Under the pieces are notes generated by a model. That model was not told the DNA's origin. It was given only the letters and a program-made list of their open reading frames with translations, and searched no databases. A program made the translations under genes and the position numbers. From the NCBI GenBank assembly GCA_025642075.2, contig JAODUO010000861.1, positions 135,437 to 199,436 of the forward strand: 64,000 nucleotides of DNA. The letters are read 5' to 3'. This stretch comes from Ridgeia piscesae (lineage: Eukaryota; Annelida; Polychaeta; Sabellida; Siboglinidae). This document shows, in pieces, positions 37,981 through 48,905 of the stretch; within the stretch, counting starts at the first letter, position 1; every line of letters begins with the position of its first letter.

Positions 37981-40309
37981 ACATGTGCATCACAAACATC
38001 GATACACAAAGAGCACACAAGCACAGACAGAAATATAGACATTGACACACATGAATGCATACGTGCATGCTCAAATGCACGAGTTTCTAGCACGCAGTTA
38101 CTACACACGACGCATTTTGTTCACATTTATTACATACATCAGCACGTCGTCTCACAGGATCCTGTCTAATATGACAACAATTCACGAGAACAATTTATAC
38201 AAATTTTCAACTCTTACCACAACAAACACATGACACCAGGACAATTTCAACATCCGACTGCCAAGAACAATCAGGAGCATTTTCCTTCTGTTTACAAACA
38301 ATGATTAAGAAAATATTTTAGTCACATCTTCAAGGGGGTACATCAAATGATATTTAGGAACGAAATCACATTTCACAGAGAAGGTGTACAGCCAAACATG
38401 GGTGACAGAAACTGGATACAGATCTTTTAAAATACTGTTTCTCTACATACGAACTATAGTTATATCAATAGTACACGAGACAATGCCTATAGCAGTTCTA
38501 GCATGATACTTACATACTGAACTAAGCTGATTTATCTATGTCAAGCTAAGCAGACATGAAGTAGTCGGTTCAAGTAAAAGATTAAATTTATACCTGAACT
38601 GTTTCTTTATAAAGGGAAAAACAAGCAAACATGAGTGCTGGTTGATATTCATACCGTATCATAGATGTTTTGTGTGCACGTGGCTATGTGTGTCTGAGTC
38701 AGTGTATATCTCTTGTTTATTTATGTATGTATGTAACTGTGTTAAAATTAGTTTTTCAATGCTATAATAATCATATAAGTGATTTGGCATGAATTGTTTG
38801 TACTGGAAGCACCCAGTCCATTGGAGCATTTGTCAACACAAGCAGTTGTTCGTGTTGAAAGCACCACATGAGAGCAGAGACAAAATACTACACATTGTAT
38901 GTGCAACCCTACAAAAGCTCTATATTCTACAAACAAATCAGACTAATTTCCTATACAAAATAAATAATACGTAGGTTAATCGTAATATCGTAGAAAGTGA
39001 AGTGCAAATTCATACTGTTTGAACTTTGTTCACTTAAAAATTATTATTTTATGATATGTAATTTTATAATGATAACACTAGTAACATTTTATTAAATCCT
39101 AAATCTGATATCAGAACATTGACTTGGATTTGCAGACGTATCCACGGAATCTGGAAGTTTGAACAACTGGATAAATGGATTCTTCCAATCTGCTCAAAAA
39201 ACTGACTCGACCTGTTTACACGCATTTATCAAATGACGATAAAACTATGATATAAGTACAATGAGAGGGCTACATTTTCTGAAGCTAACGCAGGTGTGAC
39301 TGCTGAAAGAAACCAACCAAACTGATACGACACACAAATTAACATCACTGCGACAATACAATTTGTGACAGAAAGAAATAAACTAAAACATACACAGCAT
39401 TCATGATCATAATGATATCGATGATACCATGACAACAGGTAATAATACCAACTACCCACACAGCATTTCCGTTTTTGGCTAAGGATTGACAAAGAATGGC
39501 AGCCTAGGGCCAATATGCTTTAAGTCGACAATAGCTTAGAATGCCAATGTTGGGCCAATGTTAATAGGCCAATATTGGCCCAGTGCGAAGCCAAGCAACA
39601 TATTGCTATTATTGGGCTAACATTGGCCGAAGGGACTTGACACATAAATTGGACCAATATTGGCCGAAGTTGGAAATGCTATCTGGGTATGGAGCATCAA
39701 CATTCGTAAATACATTTGGTCACGTCTCCACAAAACCTGCTGCTAGCATCTTGTTGGTCTCTGTTTGGTGTCATTCTAACCCCTGCACCAATGCCTGGCA
39801 ACCCACTAAACAAAACTGTCCCGTGACACCATAATAAAATATATATATGCATAATGTTAGATATGATTCATAATTAACAAAAGATGTTGGAAAGTCGACT
39901 CCTTCGCTGTAGCACAATCTTCCTCCCAAAGCAGGAGAGCTACACTATTTACCAACACTTTGGCTTCCTGAGTTCGTGTCCACGTATCTCGGCCTCAACG
40001 CTTTGCCTCGAACCATGCATCTGACCAGGTGGCACCACCAGTCATCCAGTGCCTCGCGCATTTGTTTGTCGTCATTCCTGATTCAGCTGAAGCCAAAGCA
40101 AAAATGTCAACCAGGTCCATCATCGGGTTTCCGTGGCACCAAAACACAGACTAGTAGGACAGCGCGAATCTCCAATTCAATGACACTGCACATATTCACC
40201 CCTGGCAACCGTCACTAGGCAACGTGTCCTAACGTCGACAAGCGGAACGCCTGAAAGCGCGACTGTTTTTTTAACTTCGACAAAGCTCGGTCCTATGCGC
40301 ACGAGTTGC
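37981..40309. other. Region 3' of YPEL5, partly its 3' UTR
   Basis: No coding region supported. The YPEL5 3' UTR should extend downward from 40309. On the minus strand an AATAAA lies at 39088-39093 and is one candidate end. A GCCAATATTGGCC-type degenerate repeat occupies 39510-39680. Confidence 0.4.
39510..39680. repeat. Degenerate GCCAATATTGGCC-type repeat
   Basis: Repeated, palindrome-prone motifs (GGGCCAATGTTAATAGGCC, CCAATATTGGCCCAG, GGGCTAACATTGGCC, ACCAATATTGGCCGAAG) with irregular spacing. It looks like a fragment of a larger internally repeated element. Confidence 0.5.
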
Positions 40310-40672
40310 TTAGTTCTCGTTTGTGTAATGGTCGTCGAAACTTTCGCTCTCGGAGACGAGTGCTCGCTCCAGAATCACCTTCCCCTCCTTATAGCGTTGG
40401 TTTTCCTCCGTCGCGAACTCGTAGATCCAGCCGAGTTTCGCCTCACAGTTCTTGCACGAAACGTCGCGCACCATATGCCGGCCAGTGAGCATCACGCGGT
40501 CCTGAACGTCGCTGAAGTTGAGGTTAACGACGCGATTGAAGAGAAAGGCTCGTCCCGTCGCGCCCGTGAACCGCGTCGAGATCAGCTCGGAGCGATTCGT
40601 CAGCGGAATGTCACAGCTGGCACAGGAGAACAAACGAGACCCGCCCAGGTGGTTCAGGAAGATCCGCCCCAT
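40310..40672 (-). CDS. YPEL5: YPEL5, Yippee-like zinc-binding protein
   Basis: An intact 120-aa single-exon CDS on the minus strand (ATG at 40672, TAA at 40310). Human YPEL5 is 121 aa. It reads [20 protein letters not shown], then [20 protein letters not shown], then [20 protein letters not shown], followed by [20 protein letters not shown]. The Yippee zinc ligands C17-x2-C20 and C73-x2-C76, with the family's 52-residue spacing, are all present. The family fold resembles the MIS18 and cereblon zinc domains, and YPEL5 is an associate of the CTLH/GID ubiquitin ligase. It differs from vertebrate YPEL5 mainly at scattered positions and in the acidic C-terminus. The CDS and its flank are CpG-rich compared with their surroundings. 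It is transcribed away from EHD. Confidence 0.97.
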   Translation of the reverse strand: MGRIFLNHLGGSRLFSCASCDIPLTNRSELISTRFTGATGRAFLFNRVVNLNFSDVQDRVMLTGRHMVRDVSCKNCEAKLGWIYEFATEENQRYKEGKVILERALVSESESFDDHYTNEN

Positions 40673-40695
40673 CTCAGCGCCCTCTAGTGGTCACC
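40673..40695 (-). other. YPEL5: 5' UTR part of the YPEL5 coding exon, with splice acceptor
   Basis: Read on the minus strand, TTGTTTTGTTTCCCAG precedes 40695, a strong 3' splice site 23 bases before the ATG. The coding exon is therefore preceded by an intron, and the promoter must lie at higher coordinates. Confidence 0.7.
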
Positions 40696-43396
40696 TGGGA
40701 AACAAAACAATGTGTGTTTATGTCTGTGTTCACACTGCTCACACAACTGCATGATATAGGCATGGACTGCGGGTCATAGAGATGCATTTCAACGCATTAA
40801 AAAGCTACATTTTGCTAAGGTAATGTTACAGGAAATAAAGAAATGGATAAATGCGATACAGATTGTATCAGTAAGTTACAACTATTGGAATAGAAATTAA
40901 AATAATGTGTTTTCAATATGTGAATTGTAATATTTAAATACATTATATACTGGTTGCATTTCAACATCTGAAAACAAAAATATTTGCCGATTTTACCAAA
41001 ATTAACTAATGTTTTCCAAAATTATGTTTTAATTAATTCATGGTGTTTATTATGTACCATAATTTAAGTTTGCAATTTATTATAATACAATAGTAGTTGT
41101 ACAATGTACAAAATAGTTACAAAATAACATGTTATTTTTGCGATGTTACTTTTCCTTTTATATTTTGTGTACTTTTGACCCGCTTTCGATCCTACAACTA
41201 AAACACCTTGAACTAATGATTTCAACTACTGTACTGGGTATATATATTATATATAAATAGACAGGCGTAAATAGACAGATTGAGCAGTAGAGGGCAAAGG
41301 TCACTGTGGGCACTTTGAGCCCATGAAGCTGTGAACAGCTGCCTGTCAGTGTACACAGTACACACCCGGCTAGACAAGAGATGCAGCTGATGTCCCCCCC
41401 CAGGGTAGCTAGGTGAGGGCTGGGAATATTGGGGTGGGGAGTTTACCTAAGAAGAATGAGTTGATTGACACAGCTTTTGCAATGTCAGTTTCAATTTTTT
41501 TCTGAAAAGCACAGTTTGTCTTGATTTGTATGTCATACTATAGCCTCATTCTAGAAGGACATTGACATCCACGAAACCCAATTTTAACTAGTTACATGAA
41601 CATTAATATTCGTTATTCACATTCATCACATATACAATTTATATGAAATGTTTTACCAAATTATTTATTACTATTATTACTCATACAATTTATTTATTTA
41701 TTAGTAGTATTTTTATGTAATTATTTACTTCTTTATTCAGACATTCCACAAAAATCAACATGTATTTAAAACATGTATTTTTTATTCTTTTTGCTGCGAA
41801 TACCTGGTATTTTAAATAATATATATACCGGTATTCATATTTTTGTCTGATTATTTATTGAAATTCTACCATTTTTATGTATTTCAATACGTTGTGAACC
41901 ACCACGAACAATATTGGACATGGCGCTATATCAAATAAAACATATTATTATTATTATCACAACTCTGCACACATAAGCATGATCATGTGTGAGGTTTTTG
42001 GTATATGACAAGAAAGATGATGATCTGATTTCTTGTAGCTGCATTATAATGACAATAACTATGTCCCTGACCCTGTCACAGAAGACGTAATTGGAGCAAA
42101 AGAGAAAATGAATTTAAAGCACTGGTGGCCTAACAATGTCATCCAATGTCACGACACCCCCCGAGACAACATGGTGGTCACACTGCTGTAGTTCTCAACA
42201 CCCCGAAATGTATTCTTTTACTGGGCCAGTGGTAGATAACTTTGTTTTAATTGGCTTAACAAATTGTCTTGGGATGTTATAGTGGGTAATTTGCAATTTT
42301 TTTTAATCTAAACCTTCAATCCAACAAATTTATTATAAGTCATGTGTATGTTGTTTGAGAGAGCAAAACAAATCAACAACACCCAACACCAATGTAACTT
42401 CCCTATCCATATTAGCTCCCTGGCTTACCAGTCAAACTGATGACAACTAGAATTGCTTATTGACTCTGAGATCGATTAACCGTTTTGTATTGATGTGTCT
42501 ATGAGCTTTGTTTCTAGGGATTTGGCTGCAACAGAAGTTACCAAATTATTATTATTTTGTAGAAACGATACCTTTGATTCAAAATATTAGATTTACTTAC
42601 TCTACTCTAAATGTCAAATTAAATAAGTTACAAGTCTGTTTGATGATTTTACAAAAAGGACACTCTACACTCGAGCTGGTATAGTTCAGTGGATATAAGG
42701 TAGGTTTGCTTTTTGCAACATGAATACTAGTAAAAGTGATGTGCAAATGACAAAATTTGAGGATGCATTTCTCATGGGCCTAACTTGTCAGTATTCAATT
42801 TAACCTAACGTCACCATGAATAATAAATATGACTTTCCTTGAAAATTATTTATAGTACAACATAGACGATTACGTATGAATATATCAGTGGAATAACATA
42901 TGAGTACTGAGCATATTTATGCGAGTCATTCAAACTGTTCTTCACTGTTCAGAAATGCAATTTCAAATACTGGAGGAATTAGAAATGTTTAGCAGCTCAA
43001 TGAACAGTTTATAGTAGCCATTGAGCAATACACTCACTGCATGTCTGAGCTTGACTGGCATTAAACCACTGTGTACTGCATTCAGCAGCTGGACACACAA
43101 AGCCAAGTGAACTCACACTCACAGGCATTCACCCTAATCACTGTTCTTTCAATTGTGGCTTCGTTCATAACTGTGTAACATTCATCTAGATTTATACAGG
43201 GCATTCTAATTATTAGACTGACCAATTGCCCGTGTGTTAAAATGTCAGTAGTTTTCAAGACTTGCCACATAGTATGTACATTTGTAACAATATTATGACA
43301 CAGTGGATTCATAAGGTATTTATAATAATGCTGAAGTATCATAATAGTACTGTGTGTTTGTTTACAAGCACAGTCACAATAACTACAGCACATGTT
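40696..43396. other. Probable YPEL5 intron, 3' part
   Basis: AT-rich, no coding signal. ATGGCGCTATATCAAATAAAAC followed by (ATT)n at 41918-41958 is a SINE/L2-like tail. Confidence 0.5.
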
Positions 43397-43955
43397 TAAC
43401 CCTTTTTATCCGGAATACGATTCTAGTCGTAGTTACCCCTTTTTATCCGGTATACGATTCTAGTCGTAGTTACCCTTTTTATCCGGAATACGATTCTAGT
43501 CGTAGTTACCCTTTTTATCAATACGATTCTAGTCGTAGTTACCCTTTTTATCCGGAATACAATTCTAGTCGTAGTTACCCTTTTTATCCGGAATACGATT
43601 CTAGTCGTAGTTACCCTTTTTATCCGGAATACAATTCTAGTCGTAGTTACCCTTTTTATCCGGAATACGATTCTAGTCGTAGTTACCCTTTTTATCCGGA
43701 ATACGATTCTAGTCGTAGTTGCCCTTTTTATCCGGAATACATTCTAGTCGAGTTCCCTTTTATCCGGAATACATTCTAGTCGTAGTTACCCTTTTTATCC
43801 GGAATACAATTCTAGTCGTAGTTACCCTTTTTATCCGGAATACGATTCTAGTCGTAGTTACCCTTTTTATCCGGAATACAATTCTAGTCGTAGTTACCCT
43901 TTTTATCCGGAATACAATTCTAGTCGTAGTTGCCCTTTTTATCCGGAATAACATC
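43397..43955 (+). repeat. 36-bp minisatellite, ~15 copies
   Basis: Unit CCCTTTTTATCCGGAATACG then ATTCTAGTCGTAGTTA. Alternates ACGATTC and ACAATTC types, with a few shortened units at 43500-43530 and 43735-43790. It lies in the probable YPEL5 intron. Confidence 0.96.
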
Positions 43956-44840
43956 AGTATATCGACATCACTAGGAAACCAATAGTTTTCATCCAATCAG
44001 TGCCATTCTTTTTGGGTATTTGCAGTACAAAGCAAAGCTAAAGTGAAATCAAAGATGGCGTCGAGTCGCAAAGGTCGTTAAATGTTGACGTATTTTGAAG
44101 GATAACTACACTAATTTACTTCATACTTGTGATGACAAGAAGACAGACAAGTCGTATAGCCCAATTTTTTTGAAGGACAAATTTTATGGTATTTGTTACT
44201 TTTGTCCGGAAGACATACTTTGGGAATCATTGAAGTCGTGATCAACCCTTTTTGGCATCCATTTTCACCCACCTCTCATCAGCCGTATTTTTGCGCCAAC
44301 AAAGTTAATATCATTTCCAACGAAATAACTACTTCATAAATAAAGTTTACATTAAATGAATGACCACTAGTTGTTCACTTAGAGTACTTCTTTATTATGT
44401 TATAAAGAAACCTTTTATCCAAACAATTATTATTTCCCGTTGACCCGAAAATTTATCTATCCATTTTTGCATAAATTCAGCTACAACCCACCACGTTTAG
44501 CGATTCAATCGAAACGAGACGATTACACAATTTTACATAATTTTAGGATTGTTTATCCAAAGATTTTGTGGATAAGTTGTATACCTTTTTTTCAGCAGAG
44601 AGTAATGCATAAATTAAACTCAAACTTCTCGTTGACATGTTGCCTCCTTCATGGCGAAAATGTCAGGGGAAGAGTACATGTGGAAATCCAAAATAGATTT
44701 TAATTTATTGGGCAGGTTTTGCCATTCCACGTATTTATATATATACGATACAATCTATGAGTTTATCCGAAAACAACTTGTAGTTTTTTTATCTACTTTT
44801 CTAAAAGTATATCATCATCTTTTTATCCATCTTTTGTGAG
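43951..44840 (+). repeat. ~0.9-kb tandem duplication, copy 1
   Basis: Starts ACATCAGTATATCGACATCA directly at the end of the 36-bp array and ends CATCTTTTGTGAG. It shares long blocks with copy 2, including AAGATGGCGTCGAGTCGCAA and CAGCAGAGAGTAATGCATAA. It contains several extra TTTATCC-like motifs absent from copy 2. Confidence 0.85.
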
Positions 44841-44853
44841 TTTTTTCTTTGAA

Positions 44854-45715
44854 ACATCAGTATATCGACATCACTAGGAAACCAATAGTTTTCATCCAAT
44901 CAGTGCCATTCTTTGGGTATTTGCAGTACAAAGCAGGTACCCCCAAGCTAAAGTGAAATCAAAGATGGCGTCGAGTCGCAAAGGTCGTTAAATGTTGACG
45001 TATTTTGAAGGATAACTCCACTAATTTACTTCATACTTGTGATGACAAGAAGGCAGACAAGTGGATAGACAATATATGATGGACAGTCATGGTATTTGAT
45101 GTGACATTTGTCCGTGAAGACACACTTTGAAGTCATCGAAGTGGGATCAACAGCCAATGGCATCCATTTTCACCCACCTCACATCACGCCGTATTTTTGG
45201 CGCCAACAAAGTTAATATAATTTCCAACGAAAGTAACTACTTCATAAATAAAGTGACATTGAAATGTTGACCAAAGTTTTCACGTTAGAGTACTTCTTTA
45301 TTAGTTATAAAAAACGAGCCACAAAATTATACATCGTTGACAGAAAATATTTCACAAATTTGCATAATTCCGCTCAGCAACACCACACGTTGGCGATTCA
45401 ATCGACAGACATTACAAACAATTTTACATAATGAGATTATTATCCAAGATATGTGGACAAGTTGTATACCTTTGTTTTCAGCAGAGAGTAATGCATAAAT
45501 TAAACTCAAACTTGCTCGTTGACATGTTGCCTCCTTCATGGCGAAAATGTCAGGTGAAGAGTAATGTGGCAAATCTCAAAATAGATTTTAATTTATTGGG
45601 CAGGTTTTGCCATATGCCACGTATAATATATATACGATAAAACTATGAGTTTGTCGATGCAACTTGATAGTTTATTTTATCTACTTTCTAAAAGTATATC
45701 ATCATCTTTTGTGAG
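44854..45715 (+). repeat. ~0.9-kb tandem duplication, copy 2
   Basis: Same start and end as copy 1, offset by ~903 bases, with many substitutions and short indels. The ATGGCGTCGAGTCGC start-like site in both copies meets a TAA after eight codons, so neither is a coding gene as it stands. Confidence 0.85.
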
Positions 45716-46871
45716 TCCATCTCTGTGAGTGTCTTGAAGCACAACAGTTACACTTCCATGGAATACCTCAACTGTTTAGTCAAAGTTGGCCTTGAACTAT
45801 TGCGATTTGTAACGATATAGACCTCCACCAAAAGCAGTCGCCAAACGTTCCAGTATTTCTGAGGGAGTTTAGGGTAAATGTGACTATTATTACCATCTAT
45901 TGAGCACTGTATCGTTAAAATTATGTTAAAACGATGTAAGAATGATTTGTGCCAAGTAATGTCAAGCTTGAATTGCAGAACTTTTTTTCCATGCTGTAAC
46001 CATCTCCTGATAAATAAAATACTGGCATTTTTGTTATGTCACTGGCCAGCCCAGAATCCCACCAACTGTCCAGTTAAGTGGCATAGTTACGCTATGCCTG
46101 TCAAATGCCAATTCTTGTACAATTTTCGGTTTCCCAAATTCAATTTGCAAAATATATAATGGTCTATGCCCATTTGGGGTCTATGACAAAGAGGGTTAGC
46201 CATAGCCATAGAGCACACAACAGATTATCTAAAATCATCTAGCTTCTGGGATCTGTTTATATAACATATTTGCTATAATAATCACAAAATAACTTATATA
46301 TACAGAAAGACTTCATGTATGTATGTATTAGTATTACGCCACTAGATTCGGTACATACAAAATCGGGCCTAAATAAATTGTGTTGTCTAAAATATAAAAT
46401 AAAACATCCAACGCATTTGGCTGATTTTACTGCACATTTGTTTATATTTATCACAAAGGAATTAAACAATAATATAAACCTACTGACACACAGTCATACA
46501 TGTTGAGGGGCCACGTAGCACACGATATATGATGCTACGAAAAACGAACAGATATCGTGAATCATGATGGCAGCTAATTTCCTGCGTCGCGACGTCATAT
46601 TTTTACGTCGTCTCTCACTCTCTGTCAAACTCAAAAGCGCGCACATTGCGACTTCCTGTACTGTAATAAAGAACTAAAACTAGATCGATACATTACTTCA
46701 TACGCACTTCAACCATTAACTAATAACTACGCATCGGAAACCCAAAAGAAAAGCCAAATATATGCCTCTTTGTAAGGCAACTTCTGTTGTTGATTTCGGG
46801 CAAATGCGACGACAGCGCAGTTAGAAAGGACGTCGACACTGTAAACAAAATTAAGTTAATATTTCACTTAC
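45716..46871. other. Probable YPEL5 intron, 5' part
   Basis: No gene recognised. CpG content rises from ~46570 (GCGTCGCGACGTCATATTTTTACG), marking the start of the regulatory interval. Confidence 0.45.
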
Positions 46872-47050
46872 CAAAACAATGACGCTCCTGTCAGGTTGCA
46901 AACCGATCACTCCAATGATCTGCAATGCAACTACCATACAACCTTGTGGATAATTGAATTCTGAAACCAAATATAGGAATTAACGTTCAACGTTTGACAG
47001 GTCCAGCGCGATTTCCGACAACAAAAATAACCCAGAAGTGGATCAAAACA
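46872..47050 (-). other. YPEL5: Probable 5' non-coding exon of YPEL5
   Basis: On the minus strand a good donor (TTTTG|GTAAGTG, exon end at 46872) follows a stretch that begins in the CpG-rich interval around 47.05 kb. It is the best donor I see between the coding exon and the divergent EHD gene. The upstream limit is not determined; 47050 is a placeholder just inside the CRE-like site. Confidence 0.35.
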
Positions 47051-47054
47051 TTGA

Positions 47055-47062
47055 TGACGTCA
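47055..47062. promoter_or_regulatory. CRE-like palindrome TGACGTCA
   Basis: A perfect 8-bp CREB/ATF consensus in a CpG-rich interval directly upstream of the proposed YPEL5 first exon. GCGCGAAA (an E2F-type match) follows at 47080-47087. The position fits a core promoter; function is inferred from the motif only. Confidence 0.4.
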
Positions 47063-47099
47063 CCAGGCCACGCGTTATCGCGCGAAAGTTCGCGTGATT

Positions 47100-47999
47100 A
47101 GGTCAGTGCGCTTGCGCGTAAAAGTAGGAACATGTTATTTACACGCACGTTTACCTAGTGGAGCCTGCGAATACATACGTACTTGGCAAAATAATTAATA
47201 TAATATATAAAACATCAACTATGTTGGCGCATTATTTAGCTGACGCACACAGTTATGTCACTTAAGTTCCACAGCCCAAGTGTGTTTTCCGAATGGTTTT
47301 GCTAGTGTCGTCTTCGTTTCTGTATTTGCCTTCCATTTATTTAGAAATATTTCTATTCTTTTTGTTATGATAAAAACAATGTGATCAGTATGGAAACTAT
47401 TAATAGTATTATGATTATGATAATAGATATAATAATGGTAAGCAAGCGTTTGTACTTGTTTATGTTTCTGATGTACGATATCTGCTTGTTTTTTAATAAC
47501 AAGTTAAAACACTTGCTACCTTTAGAAATGAATAGTATTGCATATAATGCACTGCTGACGTCTCGAATAAACCAGTATCTAACAACACGGCGATAACAAT
47601 GAAATAGATTAATGAAAATATAATGATGTTACAGAAGTTAATTAATTTCAACATGGTCGTTGTATCAATATTGCTACGTAGAGATTGTTCTCAACAAGTT
47701 GCTGATTTGTGTATTTTATTAGAATTATGTGTAGAAGACGTCTGGCTTTCTGGTTTGATATAATTTATGTATTGTGTAGGGGTATTGTAAAGGCATTCTA
47801 GTTAAAAGAAATCTTTTTATTTAAATTGACGCGCCACCTAGTGGGTATTCATGAGAATGTAACGTGTGTATAGCGTGTTCGGTCTTTTTATGAATGACAT
47901 CACTACCGGTCTCATCACCATCTTCAGTTGGCCGAGTGACATTTCGATTGTCAGAAATAGAAATAGAGGGTGATACCGGACGTTCACCATAACAGAAAC
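47100..47999. promoter_or_regulatory. Divergent promoter interval and 5' UTR of EHD
   Basis: Lies between the proposed YPEL5 first exon (minus) and the EHD ATG (plus). Contains the CTCF-like motif and GAATGACATCACTACCGG just before EHD. No TATA box at a convincing distance. The EHD transcription start is not determined. Confidence 0.4.
47833..47844 (-). promoter_or_regulatory. CTCF-like motif between YPEL5 and EHD
   Basis: Read on the minus strand this is CCACTAGGTGGC followed by GC, a full match to the bilaterian CTCF core CCASYAGRKGGC. It sits ~155 bases before the EHD start codon, between two divergent genes. It is a motif match only. Confidence 0.35.
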
Positions 48000-48905
48000 A
48001 TGTTTTCTAAAAACAGAGGTAAACCCAAAGAACCGGAGGTGTTCTGCAACGTATCAGAAGGACTCAGGAAACTGTACAAGCAGAAGTTGTATCCACTGGA
48101 AGAAAGCTACCGGTTTCACGAATTCCATTCCCCGCCCCTTGACGATCCGGATTTCGACTCGAAGCCGATGGTGCTTCTAGTTGGACAGTATTCGACAGGC
48201 AAGACAACGTTCATTAGGTATTTATTAGAGCAGGATTTTCCTGGTATCCGTATTGGTCCAGAGCCGACCACAGATGGATTCATTGCTGTTATGCACGGGG
48301 AACAGGAGGGTGTTATCCCCGGAAATGCACTGGTTGTTGATCCGAAGAAACAATTCAGACCGATGTCAAAGTTCGGCAATGCATTTCTAAACAAGCTACA
48401 GTGCTCCATACTGCCAAACAAAGTCCTTCAGAGCATCTCCATAATAGATACGCCTGGCATCTTGTCTGGAGAGAAACAGCGAGTGGACCGAGGGTACGAC
48501 TTTGGTGGGGTAATCGGGTGGCTGGCAGAGAGAGTCGACCGAATCATTCTGCTCTTTGATGCCCACAAGCTGGACATATCCGATGAGTTCAAACGTGTCA
48601 TTGAACTGATGCGAGGGTATGATGACAAAATCCGAATTGTTCTGAACAAGGCTGATGCCATCGATCACCAGCAGCTTATGCGAGTATATGGTGCCCTCAT
48701 GTGGTCATTGGGGAAAGTACTGAACACCCCAGAAGTAGCACGAGTGTACATTGGGTCATTCTGGGACAAACCATTGCATTTTGACTACAATCGTAAACTG
48801 TTTGAGTTGGAAGAACAGGATTTATTCCATGACATCCAGAGTCTGCCCCGCAATGCTGCTCTGCGGAAGCTGAATGACTTGATCAAGAGAGCTCGCTCAG
48901 CAAAG
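48000..48905 (+). CDS. EHD exon 1: N-terminal helices and the whole G domain
   Basis: 302 codons in a single exon ending AAG|GTGAGC. It contains every nucleotide-binding motif of the protein, plus YGALMWSLGKV, VYIGSFWDKPL and DIQSLPRNAALRKLNDLIKR, which are near-invariant in EHDs. One departure from vertebrates: the lysine/arginine-proline-phenylalanine of the regulatory loop reads KQF at residues 117-119. Confidence 0.97.

Noticed and set aside
40676..40691. CTCF motif in the YPEL5 5' UTR
   Set aside because: CCACTAGAGGGGCGC has one G too many relative to the core spacing. It is an imperfect match, so not called.
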